Source: Bacteroidota bacterium
GTDB taxonomy: Bacteria; Bacteroidota; Bacteroidia; Flavobacteriales; Flavobacteriaceae
Direction of reading: 5' to 3'
Assembly (NCBI GenBank): GCA_029561105.1
Contig: JAKQJQ010000131.1
Coordinates: forward strand, 1-39,218
Length of the DNA stretch: 39,218 nt
The position numbers were made by a program, and so were the translations under genes. Below the pieces are notes generated by a model. That model searched no databases. It saw only the letters and a program-made list of their open reading frames with translations, and was not told where the DNA came from. Positions 30,356 through 39,175 of this stretch are shown here, piece after piece; within the stretch, counting starts at the first letter, position 1; every line of letters begins with the position of its first letter.

Positions 30356-32125
30356 TCAAAAACTATAGCTGACGCCGGTGTACAAGCCTAGGAAATAAGG
30401 TTTGAAATTCCCGTCGCCTTTGGTGAAGGTATTGATCTGGTACTTGAACATCGGCTCAAAATTGGCCTGGAATGCCTTGTAAAATCGGTACCTCATGCCC
30501 AATCCCACGTTGGTGGAGAAATGGGTTTTGTTGAGGTTGTTGGCCTCGCCCAGATTGGTGATGAGCCCGTCCGAGACTACGGTTATTTTATTTTCATTCA
30601 GAAACAAAGTACTTACGCCGCCAATCACATTGATCCCGAATTTTTTATCTACGATGGCATACGAAAGCTCAATAGGTACTTCGAGATAACCCATACGTTG
30701 GTTGAGCTCACTGGCAAACTGATCTGTCGCAAGATTTGTGGCAATAGACGAAGTGCCTGCAACAGCGGCAGTCTTAGAAGCCGCAGATTTGCGCGCAAAA
30801 TGCAAGAACTGGTTTTGGCCGTTGGTATCTACGTTGCCCAGTTTGTTGCGCTGCATTCCGGCGTATACCATGACATCGTTGGTATTGTAATCGAGCGTGA
30901 CCTGGCTCACACCGGCTCGGATCGTGAGTTTTTTACTGACCGCATAATTCACGCCCAAACGCACACTCATATTGGTTTTGTAGGATTTGGAGTTGCCCGC
31001 GAACGAGGAATCAATCGGTGAGCCGTTAGAAGTTGAACCAAAATAAATAGGGGCAACACTAGACGTGATTTGCCACCTATTTATATGAGGTTCTTTGGTA
31101 ACCAAATTGTTTTCTTTTTCATTTAACAATTTCTCCAGCGCATTAGGTTCAACGTTAGCAATAGCCGTTGAGTCTAATTTTTTTTCCTGTGGCTGCACAG
31201 GTTTTTTGTTTTCGCTTTGGGCCACTTGGCTTTGCGGTATGTCAAGGATCGGGTCTGTCTTTTTGTTATTTACGGCCGATTGCGAGCTTTGGTTTTCGCC
31301 AGGCTGCGTTTTCGTGCCCCTGTTTTGGTTGGCAATCTTCGAATCATTGTCGTTTGGCGTCAAGGATTCGGCTTTTGGTTTTTGATTTGCTCTTCCGATT
31401 TGAACCGAATGTTCGCTATCGGTGGTTTGTACTGCTTTTAAATGGCCGGGTTTATTGCTGTGTTTTGGCTCGTTGACGGCGATTTGACTATTTTCTGCCG
31501 GATATTTTCCCGATTTTGGTTGGCGATTAATAGTCTGATTTTTGCCAGCCGTTGTTTCGCCGTTGCGGATTTTTGTCGCCTTGTCGTTCACGACCAACTG
31601 CTGTTCTTTTTGATAGACGCTGGGATTGGATTTTGGTTGCTTCTGGATTGAGTTATTTTTTCCAGGACTATTTATTTTATCTTTTTCGGAGGTACTCTCC
31701 GTTGCTACAATATCGGAATTAGCAGGATTTTCGGAGTTTATTTGGGTGGCCGGGCTAGCCTCAGAATCTCTTGGATTTTGGGCTGTTGCCACTGCAGTAT
31801 GTTTGGTTTCCGGATTTTCAATGCGATTCGATTCCTTAGCCGGGTCATTCGGATTGGAATTTGCGTCGTTCTCATTGGCGTTATCGCGTACAACAATGTC
31901 GTTGTTGTTTTTGGAACGATGGCTTAAATAACCATCCGACAAGGCAAACCCAATGAGCAGCACTGCAGCAACGCCCGAAAGTTTCCACCAGATTGGGATG
32001 ACCCTTCTTTTCTTTTTCTCTTTGAGTTTCTCTTCAATGTAAGGCCAGGCCGTGTCGGGTGTCGCCGGCTCAAAATCCTTGAACTTTTCCTGAAAGAGTT
32101 TGTCTAAATTTTTTCTTTCGCTCAT
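30356..32125 (-). CDS. Membrane-anchored protein with C-terminal outer-membrane beta-barrel; putative anti-sigma regulator
   Basis: 589 residues with an unusual order: cytoplasmic helical N-terminus (1-43; LDKLFQEKFKDFEPATPDTA), one membrane helix (about 44-62), a linker of about 280 residues rich in Asn, Gln, Ser and Lys (about 66-347), and a beta-barrel-like domain (about 348-589) with alternating strands and a terminal Phe (GVSYSF) as in outer-membrane proteins. Its ATG overlaps the sigma-factor stop as ATGA. That position, plus the short cytoplasmic domain before a membrane helix, suggests an anti-sigma factor; no zinc-binding His/Cys motif is seen. I recall such outer-membrane beta-barrel proteins beside sigma genes in flavobacteria, but know of no tested function. 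The linker may cross the periplasm and tie both membranes. Confidence 0.7.
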   Translation of the reverse strand: MSERKNLDKLFQEKFKDFEPATPDTAWPYIEEKLKEKKKRRVIPIWWKLSGVAAVLLIGFALSDGYLSHRSKNNNDIVVRDNANENDANSNPNDPAKESNRIENPETKHTAVATAQNPRDSEASPATQINSENPANSDIVATESTSEKDKINSPGKNNSIQKQPKSNPSVYQKEQQLVVNDKATKIRNGETTAGKNQTINRQPKSGKYPAENSQIAVNEPKHSNKPGHLKAVQTTDSEHSVQIGRANQKPKAESLTPNDNDSKIANQNRGTKTQPGENQSSQSAVNNKKTDPILDIPQSQVAQSENKKPVQPQEKKLDSTAIANVEPNALEKLLNEKENNLVTKEPHINRWQITSSVAPIYFGSTSNGSPIDSSFAGNSKSYKTNMSVRLGVNYAVSKKLTIRAGVSQVTLDYNTNDVMVYAGMQRNKLGNVDTNGQNQFLHFARKSAASKTAAVAGTSSIATNLATDQFASELNQRMGYLEVPIELSYAIVDKKFGINVIGGVSTLFLNENKITVVSDGLITNLGEANNLNKTHFSTNVGLGMRYRFYKAFQANFEPMFKYQINTFTKGDGNFKPYFLGLYTGVSYSF

Positions 32126-32667
32126 TTGACTGACGGTAATTTATTTGTGGTATGTAAGGCTTCTATTTTGTCTTTCAAAATCATGCGTGCCCTTGACAGG
32201 TTGGATTTTGAGGTGCCGATACTGATGCCGAGCATTTCGGCGATTTCCTTGTGGGCGTAATTGTCGATGACGTAAAGGTTGAACACCAGGCGGTATCGGT
32301 CGGGCAGTTCCTGGATGATACCCAAGAGGTAGTCCATAGAGATAGAACTGTCGTCAATTTCAACTTCCTGCTCTTCGGGAATGTCTTCAGAAATCAATTC
32401 CAAGAACTTCTCCTTACGGTAGCATTGTAAGGTGTTGTTGATCATAAGCCGCTTGGCCCAGCCCTCAAAAGACCCTAAAAAGGCGTATTGTCCGATTTTT
32501 TCAAAGAGCAACAAAAACCCATCCTGCAGGTTGTCTTGCGCCTCCTCATAATTGCGCGAATACTTGAGGCATACAGCGAAAAATTTTGAGGAGAATAGCC
32601 TGAAAATTTGTTCCTGAGCCTTGATGTTATTCTTCTGACAATCGAGTATGAGTTGTTCTAAACTCAA
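32122..32667 (-). CDS. RNA polymerase ECF sigma factor
   Basis: An extracytoplasmic-function sigma-70 factor directing RNA polymerase to a special promoter set. 181 residues: region 2 at about 20-90 (FFAVCLKYSRNYEEAQDNLQD, shown as the core SRNYEEAQDNLQDGF), with a SFEGWAKRLMINNTL stretch, and region 4 at about 120-170 (LPDRYRLVFNLYVID then HKEIAEMLGISIGTSKSNLSRA). The start is a TTG giving MSLEQLILDCQ, which is the family start; no ATG lies near. It is 20 bp downstream of a lipoprotein gene and translationally coupled to the barrel-domain protein, so the three likely form one operon. Confidence 0.88.
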   Translation of the reverse strand: MSLEQLILDCQKNNIKAQEQIFRLFSSKFFAVCLKYSRNYEEAQDNLQDGFLLLFEKIGQYAFLGSFEGWAKRLMINNTLQCYRKEKFLELISEDIPEEQEVEIDDSSISMDYLLGIIQELPDRYRLVFNLYVIDNYAHKEIAEMLGISIGTSKSNLSRARMILKDKIEALHTTNKLPSVK

Positions 32668-32687
32668 ATTTTTAGCGTGTTTGAGGA

Positions 32688-33122
32688 TTAATTATCTACC
32701 GGTACCACTACGTCATAATAGGTATTCTCGCCCTGGTCATCTTTACCCGACCAGATCCTGAAAGTGTAGGGTTCGCCCGCTTCTGCCGTAAATTGATAGG
32801 TTTCTTTTTGGGGATTGGGTGCCGAAGTCGAGTTGACAGGATAGGTCACGCAAGAATTACTTTCCATCACGCCACACTGTATGGCCACCAGACGTACATT
32901 GCCGGGTAATTTTTCAAAATAAATCCCTTTGTAAAAGTGACAAGATGAAGGTTGCCGATACGTCATTTCAAATTCATAGGTCTGACCCGCGGTAAAGCGG
33001 TAAGGCATGCTGCAGCGTTGGATGGGAACCAGTTCGTAATAAACGGCCGGCCCGTTTCCCGCGTCCTTGCTACAGGAATTGAAGGCAAAAAGGACGAGTA
33101 ATAAAAAGATTATTCGCTTCAT
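32688..33122 (-). CDS. Small cysteine-containing lipoprotein, function unknown
   Basis: 144 residues: signal peptide MKRIIFLLLVLFAFNSC with lipobox Cys 17, then a beta-rich domain. Besides Cys 17 it has four cysteines (in QRCSM, SSCHF, IQCGV and NSCVT), possibly two disulfides. I do not recognise the family. It is the first gene of the operon with the ECF sigma factor and barrel protein, so it may be a sensor component or target of that system; this is inference from order only. It begins 49 bp downstream of a near-perfect palindrome (33171-33186). Confidence 0.72.
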   Translation of the reverse strand: MKRIIFLLLVLFAFNSCSKDAGNGPAVYYELVPIQRCSMPYRFTAGQTYEFEMTYRQPSSCHFYKGIYFEKLPGNVRLVAIQCGVMESNSCVTYPVNSTSAPNPQKETYQFTAEAGEPYTFRIWSGKDDQGENTYYDVVVPVDN

Positions 33123-33170
33123 GGAATGGTAATTAATCAGTAATCCGATGATGTCTTTTGTTTAAAAGGG

Positions 33171-33186
33171 TTGCGTCATGACACAA
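33171..33186. promoter_or_regulatory. Palindrome upstream of the lipoprotein-sigma operon
   Basis: TTGCGTCATGACACAA is a 16-bp palindrome with one mismatched pair. It sits between the recA terminator and the operon start, where an operator or special promoter element would be. No TAnnTTTG box was found for this operon. Confidence 0.4.
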
Positions 33187-33211
33187 AAAAAACCCGAAAA
33201 TTTTCGGGTTT
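33184..33211 (-). terminator. Intrinsic terminator of recA
   Basis: AAACCCGAAAATTTTCGGGTTT (33190-33211; given here as its halves AAACCCGAAAA and TTTTCGGGTTT) starts 8 bp after the recA stop and is followed on the minus strand by a T run. Confidence 0.9.
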
Positions 33212-33218
33212 CTAATAT

Positions 33219-34223
33219 TTATTCTGCGCTTTCTTTGATGTGCGCTTTGATTTTTTGTTCGAGCTCATCGGCCAATTCCGGATTGTCTTTGATCAATGAT
33301 TTTACGGCATCGCGTCCCTGGCCAAGCTTGGTGTCGGCGTAGCTGAACCACGAACCCGATTTTTTGATGATTTCAAACTCAACTGCCAAATCCAGGATTT
33401 CTCCGGTTTTAGAAACACCTTCGCCGTACATGATGTCGAATTCGGCGACCTTAAACGGCGGCGCTACTTTGTTTTTGACCACCTTTACCTTTGTGCGGTT
33501 TCCTATCACATTTTCACCGTCCTTGATCTGTGACGAACGACGGATGTCTAAGCGCACCGAAGCGTAAAACTTTAAAGCGTTTCCTCCGGTTGTTGTCTCA
33601 GGATTCCCGAACATCACGCCGATTTTCTCGCGCAACTGGTTGATGAAAAATACCGTACAGTGGGTCTTACTGATTGTTGCGGTTAGTTTCCTGAGCGCCT
33701 GCGACATCAGTCGGGCATGCAACCCCATTTTAGAATCGCCCATTTCTCCTTCGATTTCGCTTTTTGGTGTCAAGGCCGCCACCGAGTCAATCACAACGAT
33801 GTCAATCGCACCCGAGCGGATCAGGTTTTCGGCAATCTCGAGTGCCTGTTCACCGTTGTCGGGTTGCGAAATGATGAGGTTTTCTATGTCTACGTTGAGT
33901 TTTTCGGCATAATTGCGATCAAAGGCATGCTCGGCATCGATAAAGGCTGCGATACCGCCAGCTTTCTGCGCCTCCGCAATGGCGTGTAAAGTAAGCGTGG
34001 TCTTACCCGAAGATTCCGGGCCGTAGATTTCAATAATGCGGCCTTTTGGATAACCGTTTACGCCCAAGGCCAAATCCAGGCCTAGCGAACCCGAAGAAAT
34101 CGTCTCTACTTCTTCAACCGCCTTGTCGCCCATTTTCATTACGGTCCCTTTTCCGTAGGTTTTATCGAGTTTATCGAGGGTAAGCTGTAACGCTTTTAAC
34201 TTTGCTTCTTTTTCTGAACTCAT
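33219..34223 (-). CDS. recA: Recombinase RecA
   Basis: Forms ATP-dependent filaments on single-stranded DNA for recombination and the SOS response. 334 residues from the preferred start. Seen: Walker A GPESSGKT at 68-75, the [16 protein letters not shown] stretch, the MAW-like [15 protein letters not shown] region, loop motif [20 protein letters not shown] and [17 protein letters not shown]. An in-frame ATG eight codons upstream (34247) would add a Lys-rich extension; the [12 protein letters not shown] start is the usual one in the family and has AAGAAAAG just before it. No clear LexA-type site or exact -7 box was seen upstream. A strong terminator follows. Confidence 0.97.
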   Translation of the reverse strand: MSSEKEAKLKALQLTLDKLDKTYGKGTVMKMGDKAVEEVETISSGSLGLDLALGVNGYPKGRIIEIYGPESSGKTTLTLHAIAEAQKAGGIAAFIDAEHAFDRNYAEKLNVDIENLIISQPDNGEQALEIAENLIRSGAIDIVVIDSVAALTPKSEIEGEMGDSKMGLHARLMSQALRKLTATISKTHCTVFFINQLREKIGVMFGNPETTTGGNALKFYASVRLDIRRSSQIKDGENVIGNRTKVKVVKNKVAPPFKVAEFDIMYGEGVSKTGEILDLAVEFEIIKKSGSWFSYADTKLGQGRDAVKSLIKDNPELADELEQKIKAHIKESAE

Positions 34224-34691
34224 CTTTTCTTGCTTAATTTTAGTCATTTATTTTCCGTAAAAATACTCTTTTTTTCTAAGTTACAAGGATGCATTTGACC
34301 GCTTGCCGAATTATTTTTCAACCATTTTCCACCCGTTTTGCCGAGCCTGTTTCGCGGGGTATTGTGCCAACAACAACCCTGTTAAATCATTCAGATTCAG
34401 GCAAAAACAACCCAAGGTTTAAATGGCGTAAAATGAAATTGAATGGAACGGAGATTGGGTTGTTTTTTAAGTGCGGCACCATTGTGAGAAAAACACCAAA
34501 CCATCGCATAGAATCGCCTGGATGTTTTGTTTTGGGTGGTATTTGTGTCCGCAACCTGACCTAAATCCTAGTCAAACATAATTCGAATTGTGCAAACACT
34601 GCTGTTGATTTTCTGCAGGAGTTGTTAATACAAGCTGCAGATTGGCTCGGGGAACCCTGTGTTTTGTGCCTGTAAAACCCGATTTTTTTCA
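34224..34691. other. Intergenic region between recA and plsC copy 2, mostly unexplained
   Basis: About 470 bp without a convincing gene. A 91-codon plus-strand frame (34289-34564) has no recognisable features. The main structure is a 13-bp perfect inverted repeat, AAAAACAACCCAA (34403-34415) and TTGGGTTGTTTTT (34455-34467), with one more T after it. It could terminate an unannotated plus-strand RNA. Confidence 0.4.
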
Positions 34692-34699
34692 TACTTTTG
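34692..34699 (+). promoter_or_regulatory. -7 box (TACTTTTG) for the second acyltransferase gene
   Basis: Exact TAnnTTTG match ending 18 bp before the ATG at 34718. A TTTTG lies 25 bp upstream of it, slightly far for the -33 element. Confidence 0.5.
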
Positions 34700-34717
34700 C
34701 TGCAAATTGTCTAGAAA

Positions 34718-35452
34718 ATGGAAAGAATCATTTCATATCCAATCTCACTGATAGCCTTCGTGTTATTCGTGCTGACATTGGTGATTTTCCACCCGATTCA
34801 ATGGATTTGCCTCAATGTCTTTGGCTATCAGGCACACAAAAAAAGCGTCGATTATCTCAATTTTTGCCTGTTGCGTATCGGTCATTTGATCGGCAACAGT
34901 TATGAAGTCAAAAACCGCGATTGCCTTCCTAAGGATGTGCCGCTGATTATCGTCGCAAACCACCAAAGTTTGTACGACATCGTAGGAATTATCTGGTTTC
35001 TTAGAAAATTCCATCCCAAATTTGTAAGCAAACAGGAACTAGCCAGCGGGATTCCCAGTGTCTCCTACAATTTAAGGCACGGCGGTTCGGTTGTCATAGA
35101 CCGCAAAGATCCCAAGCAGGCCATTCCAGTAATCAAAGGACTGGCACAATACATCGAAAAGCACAAACGCTCGGCAGTCATTTTCCCCGAAGGCACCAGA
35201 AGCAAAACGGGAAAACCAAAAGAATTTGCGCAAAGCGGACTCAAGATTTTGTGTAAGTTTGCACCATCGGCTTATGTGGTTCCGTTAACCATTAACAATT
35301 CCTGGAAAATCGTTAAGTTTGGCGCGTTTCCGCTGGGGCTTGGCAGTCGGGTTTCCTTTACCATACACGAACCGATTCCGGTAAAAGACCTGCCTTTTGA
35401 AACACTCATGGAACGAACCGAAAAAGCGGTCGTCACCTCTATAAAAATATAA
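34718..35452 (+). CDS. 1-acyl-sn-glycerol-3-phosphate acyltransferase (PlsC family), second copy
   Basis: Lysophosphatidic acid acyltransferase-like enzyme at the inner membrane. 244 residues: an N-terminal membrane helix (about 8-26), catalytic NHQSLYD (His 82, Asp 87), KFVSKQELASGIPSVSY, and FPEGTRSK. The FPEGTR form is the classical PlsC motif, unlike FPEGGV in the copy at 29517, so this one is the better candidate for the housekeeping PlsC. It is followed after 10 bp by the acyl-ACP desaturase gene, so making and placing unsaturated acyl chains may be co-regulated. Confidence 0.9.
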   Translation: MERIISYPISLIAFVLFVLTLVIFHPIQWICLNVFGYQAHKKSVDYLNFCLLRIGHLIGNSYEVKNRDCLPKDVPLIIVANHQSLYDIVGIIWFLRKFHPKFVSKQELASGIPSVSYNLRHGGSVVIDRKDPKQAIPVIKGLAQYIEKHKRSAVIFPEGTRSKTGKPKEFAQSGLKILCKFAPSAYVVPLTINNSWKIVKFGAFPLGLGSRVSFTIHEPIPVKDLPFETLMERTEKAVVTSIKI

Positions 35453-35462
35453 AACCACTCAA

Positions 35463-36449
35463 ATGCCCGTAAAAAACATCCGCCGCGAAGTCATGCAATT
35501 CCTCGAAAAAGACATCAACTCTTTCGTGGACCAATACCTGATTCCTACAGAAAAAATCTGGCAACCCACCGATTTCCTTCCCAATTCGCAAGCCGACAAT
35601 TTTTTCGAAGAAGTACGCGAACTACGAGAGATTGCAAAGGATTTGCCTTATGACTTCTGGATCACGCTCATCGGTGACACCATCACCGAAGAAGCGTTGC
35701 CCACCTACGAATCCTGGCTCATGACCACAGAAGGCATCGACCAGCTCGGGTCCAACAGTTGGTCCAAATGGGTACGCAACTGGACCGCCGAGGAAAACCG
35801 GCATGGCGACGTACTCAACAAATATTTGTACTTGTCGGGTCGCATCAATATGCGCGAAGTAGAAATCACCACGCAATACCTCATATCCGACGGGTTCGAC
35901 ATCGGTACCGGCAGCGATCCGTATAAAAATTTCGTCTACACGAGTTTTCAGGAACTGGCCACTTACGTTTCGCACAACCGCGTCTCGCAGATCGCCAAGC
36001 AATACGGCGAAAAGCGCCTGGCCAAAATGTGCAAGATGATTGCCGGCGACGAGATGCGCCACCACAACGCCTACAGCGACTTTGTAGCCGAAATATTCAA
36101 GGTAGACCCGAGCGAAATGATGCTTGCGTTCCTGCATATGATGAAACTCAAGATTACGATGCCAGCACATTTCTTACGCGAATCGGGCGAGAAAATCGGC
36201 GTGGCTTTCGAACATTTCTCCGATTGTGCGCAACGCATCGGTGTCTACACTGCGCAGGACTACGTTGATATCATGCAGAAACTCATCGACCGCTGGGAAA
36301 TCGGCAAGATCACCAACCTCACCGACGAAGCCGAAAAGGCGCGAGACTACCTCATGAAACTTCCGGCAAGGATGGCAAAGGTGTCAGAAAGGCTTGTCAT
36401 TCCCGAAGAGCGTTACACTTTCAAATGGGTCAATCCCGCGTTGGTTTAG
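35463..36449 (+). CDS. Acyl-ACP desaturase (ferritin-like di-iron)
   Basis: Introduces a cis double bond into acyl-ACP with oxygen and reduced ferredoxin (stearoyl-ACP delta-9 type). 328 residues, no membrane helix, matching the soluble plant and bacterial family. Seen: the di-iron motifs EENRHG (about 110-115) and DEMRHH (about 196-201), with upstream Glu ligands in EEALPTYES. It starts 10 bp after the plsC gene. The electron donor is not obvious here; the PaaE-like reductase at 5287 is far away, and no link is claimed. A 246-bp repeat-containing gap follows. Confidence 0.92.
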   Translation: MPVKNIRREVMQFLEKDINSFVDQYLIPTEKIWQPTDFLPNSQADNFFEEVRELREIAKDLPYDFWITLIGDTITEEALPTYESWLMTTEGIDQLGSNSWSKWVRNWTAEENRHGDVLNKYLYLSGRINMREVEITTQYLISDGFDIGTGSDPYKNFVYTSFQELATYVSHNRVSQIAKQYGEKRLAKMCKMIAGDEMRHHNAYSDFVAEIFKVDPSEMMLAFLHMMKLKITMPAHFLRESGEKIGVAFEHFSDCAQRIGVYTAQDYVDIMQKLIDRWEIGKITNLTDEAEKARDYLMKLPARMAKVSERLVIPEERYTFKWVNPALV

Positions 36450-36450
36450 A

Positions 36451-36640
36451 TTGCTGCGCTGAAAGAGGCAAGACCGCTTCGCTGAAGGACCGCTTTGCTG
36501 AAAGACGAAAACGAAACCTGAGAAGAACAAGAGTGTCTTTCTTCTTTCAGCGAAGCGGTCTATCTTCTTTAAGTGTAACAGTCTTTCGTCTTTTTTCCTC
36601 GGGCGTGCCGCCGCTCCGTTGCACTGCGCGGCGTCGTGCT
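36451..36640. repeat. Inverted repeat with period-16 arm and GC-rich block
   Basis: GACCGCTTCGCTGAAG (36472-36487) and GACCGCTTTGCTGAAA (36488-36503) are tandem; TTTCAGCGAAGCGGTC (36545-36560) is their reverse complement with one mismatch each. T-rich sequence then leads into a GC-rich block beginning CTCGGGCGTGCCGCC. The order (inverted arms, T run, CGGGCGT block) resembles 24889-24990. Confidence 0.55.
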
Positions 36641-36695
36641 TTTCGCGGTGCACGGCACCTTGCTCCAATCACTCACGCAAACCCGTTTTCAGAAC

Positions 36696-37343
36696 ATGAA
36701 TCCACTTATAGAAGAAACCATTGTCTTTGTCAAAGAAAAACTACGCGGCGCAGAAGGCGGGCACGATTGGTTCCATATTGAGCGCGTCTACAAAAATGCA
36801 CTGCTTCTTGCCAAAACAGAAGCCTGCGATTTAAATGTCGTGGCTTTGGGTGCGCTGTTGCATGACATTGCCGACAGCAAATTCCACGACGGTGATGAAA
36901 CCGTTGGGCCACGAACGACAAGGCAGTTTCTCGAATCGCAAAGCGTTGATGAAGACACCATCGTTCACGTGATAAACATCATTGAGAACATCTCGTTCAA
37001 AGGCGGGAATTTTGACAAGCAATTTTCGTCTATTGAACTAGACATTGTTCAGGATGCAGACCGCCTTGATGCGATTGGAGCCATCGGCATTGCGCGCTGT
37101 TTCAACTACGGCGGATTCAAAAATCGCGAATTGTACAATCCCGAAATCCCACCTCAAATGAATATGGATAAGGAAACGTACAAGGCGAGCACTTCGCCAA
37201 CCATCAACCATTTCTATGAAAAATTGTTGTTGCTCAAGGACAAGATGAATACCGCAACCGGGAAGCAAATCGCCGCCCAACGCCATACTTATATGGAAGG
37301 TTTCCTGGCGCAGTTTTACGCGGAGTGGGATGGGGAGCGGTAA
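36696..37343 (+). CDS. HD-domain phosphohydrolase
   Basis: A metal-dependent HD-family hydrolase, YedJ/YfbR-like in build; the substrate is unknown, possibly a nucleotide. 215 residues. Seen: HDWFHIERVYKNALLLAK near 24-41, the defining LLHDIADSKF, and the distal DADRLDAIGAIG. These give the H...HD...D pattern of the family. The open frame goes 20 codons further upstream into the GC-rich repeat, but the Met of MNPLIEETIVFVKEKL begins the normal first helix and is chosen. The protein is cytoplasmic and stands alone between the desaturase and the T9SS cargo gene. Confidence 0.87.
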   Translation: MNPLIEETIVFVKEKLRGAEGGHDWFHIERVYKNALLLAKTEACDLNVVALGALLHDIADSKFHDGDETVGPRTTRQFLESQSVDEDTIVHVINIIENISFKGGNFDKQFSSIELDIVQDADRLDAIGAIGIARCFNYGGFKNRELYNPEIPPQMNMDKETYKASTSPTINHFYEKLLLLKDKMNTATGKQIAAQRHTYMEGFLAQFYAEWDGER

Positions 37344-37438
37344 GCAATCCACCCAAAACGAGTTATCACCCATTTGAGCGGCAATAAGTTATAGCAAGAA
37401 AGCAAGCAATAATTTCGTATTTTTAAAAAAATTCAAGT

Positions 37439-39175
37439 ATGAAAAAGCATTGTTTCCTTTTTTTATTCTTTATAGTGACTACCATTGCGTTTTCCCAATC
37501 CTTCCAGTGGGGCAAACGCGGCGGGAGCTCTGACTTTCTCAATAATGGTTCGACTGATAACCGCGAAGAAGAAGCCCGCTGTATTGTTACAGACAGCCAA
37601 AAGAACATCTATGTGCTGTCTAACGTTGGTACGTTGAACCTTAATTTTGACGGGTTCTCTGACAGTGGCTATGCCGACCCTATAACGAAAACCGATATCG
37701 CGTTGGTTTCGTTTTCGTGCGAAGGCAATTTCAGGTGGTCAAAGATTATAGGTGGCGGTGGATTTGAGAAGTTCCAGAACCTCGTGATTGATGATCAGGA
37801 CAATCTATACCTGGCGGGAATGTTTGGTGACGTTGGCGATATACCGTATAACCAACACCTCGACGACGATGTGAGTTTTGCGCCACCGGCAGACAACCGG
37901 ACCCTTACGGTATTAAAATATAACAGCTCTGGCGTGCTGCAATGGTATAAACGGCCGCAACCCAGCAATTTCTCTATCATTCAGAGCCTTTCATGCGCCG
38001 CACGCGGGTTACAGATCGATTCTAACGGCAACCTGCATTGGTTGGTTTACCTGACACCCGCTACTTACGCCGACGGCGCCTTCGTAAAGCCCAACGATGG
38101 GCAATTCTGGTATGTACTGCAATACGACGGAAGCGGGAATTACCTGAGTGCAACCCCGCTGCAGTTTGAGAGTCCCGGCGCGATAGGATGGATTCAGTTT
38201 TTCAGGAACCCATACAACGGCCGTTATTTCCTAACCGCGCGTGCCGTTGACGAGAACCCGAATTGGGCCTACATTGGCGGTGAACCCGTGACCCACTCTA
38301 CCTTCTTAGCTTGTTTTAACCCTGATGGCCAGGCACGCTGGAAGCGAGAGAATGCCAGTACGATGGTGGGTACGGTGCAATTCTACAACCTGGTATTTGA
38401 CACCGACAATAATATTTACCTGGGCGGACGTTTCTTTGGGCTGGGCACCGATACCTTTATGGGCTTGACCATCCCTGAAGTTATAATTCCGGCTTTCTTG
38501 ATGAAAATTGATGCGGAAGCATCTACACCCCCTATCTGGGAAACCCACCACAACAAAGGTGCAAACGGCTTTGGCGCATTGGCCCTTAATGGAAACGAAC
38601 TTGGGTTTACTAACTTTTGCACCAGTACCGATTTTGCCTGGGGCAGCCAGACCCTTAATGCCGGGGTTACCAACGAATTGCCCGAGGTGTTGTTTGCGCG
38701 ATTTGACAGAATGAACGGTGCCTGCATTGACCTTAAAAAAATACAAGGCAATTTTGGCTATACCGACTATGGCAGCGCACTTGCTGTGGATGCCTCTGGT
38801 GATTACATTATAGGAGGCAGCTTTAGTGGCACGCTCACTTTTGACGGCGGCGCACAGATTAGCAGTGTTGGTGGTACCTCTGATTTTTTCGTCAGTAAGT
38901 ATGCAACTACACCCTGCTCTCCATTGACAGTTACAGACCCCATCGGGCGCCCTGTAATAAGGCTTTCGCCAAATCCGGCCAATACTTCTATTGCATTAAA
39001 CGTTGAGAAAAACACTTCATTTGAAATCGTGAATCCCGAGGGTAAAAAATTCCAATCGGGAAATATAGATGCGGCCCATAATCTCATCGAGATCGGGAAT
39101 TTACCAAGCGGCTTTTACTTTCTGAACTTGTCTGGTGATGGTGACCTACAAACTTTAAAATTTGTGAAATATTAA
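37439..39175 (+). CDS. Secreted protein with T9SS type A sorting domain and propeller-like repeats
   Basis: A 578-residue surface or secreted protein. Seen: signal peptide MKKHCFLFLFFIVTTIAFSQ; a body with repeated beta-strand units of SBBP/propeller type (NLYLAGMFGD, NIYLGGRFFG, YIIGGSFSG, SDFFVSKY); and a C-terminal type A sorting domain (about 504-578; RLSPNPANTSIAL, SGFYFLNL, ending LKFVKY) that directs export through the type IX system, of which SprE at 6541 is a part. Function otherwise unknown. A near -7 box TATTTTTA lies about 20 bp upstream of the ATG. The last 43 bases after the stop hold nothing I can call. Confidence 0.87.
   Translation: MKKHCFLFLFFIVTTIAFSQSFQWGKRGGSSDFLNNGSTDNREEEARCIVTDSQKNIYVLSNVGTLNLNFDGFSDSGYADPITKTDIALVSFSCEGNFRWSKIIGGGGFEKFQNLVIDDQDNLYLAGMFGDVGDIPYNQHLDDDVSFAPPADNRTLTVLKYNSSGVLQWYKRPQPSNFSIIQSLSCAARGLQIDSNGNLHWLVYLTPATYADGAFVKPNDGQFWYVLQYDGSGNYLSATPLQFESPGAIGWIQFFRNPYNGRYFLTARAVDENPNWAYIGGEPVTHSTFLACFNPDGQARWKRENASTMVGTVQFYNLVFDTDNNIYLGGRFFGLGTDTFMGLTIPEVIIPAFLMKIDAEASTPPIWETHHNKGANGFGALALNGNELGFTNFCTSTDFAWGSQTLNAGVTNELPEVLFARFDRMNGACIDLKKIQGNFGYTDYGSALAVDASGDYIIGGSFSGTLTFDGGAQISSVGGTSDFFVSKYATTPCSPLTVTDPIGRPVIRLSPNPANTSIALNVEKNTSFEIVNPEGKKFQSGNIDAAHNLIEIGNLPSGFYFLNLSGDGDLQTLKFVKY

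Noticed and set aside
31095..31931. Several open frames on the plus strand opposite the barrel-domain gene
   Set aside because: They mirror the low-complexity Asn/Gln/Lys/Ser linker on the minus strand and have no independent signal.
34289..34564. 91-codon plus-strand open frame between recA and plsC
   Set aside because: No recognisable motif, no promoter at its start, and the inverted repeat at 34403-34467 lies inside it.
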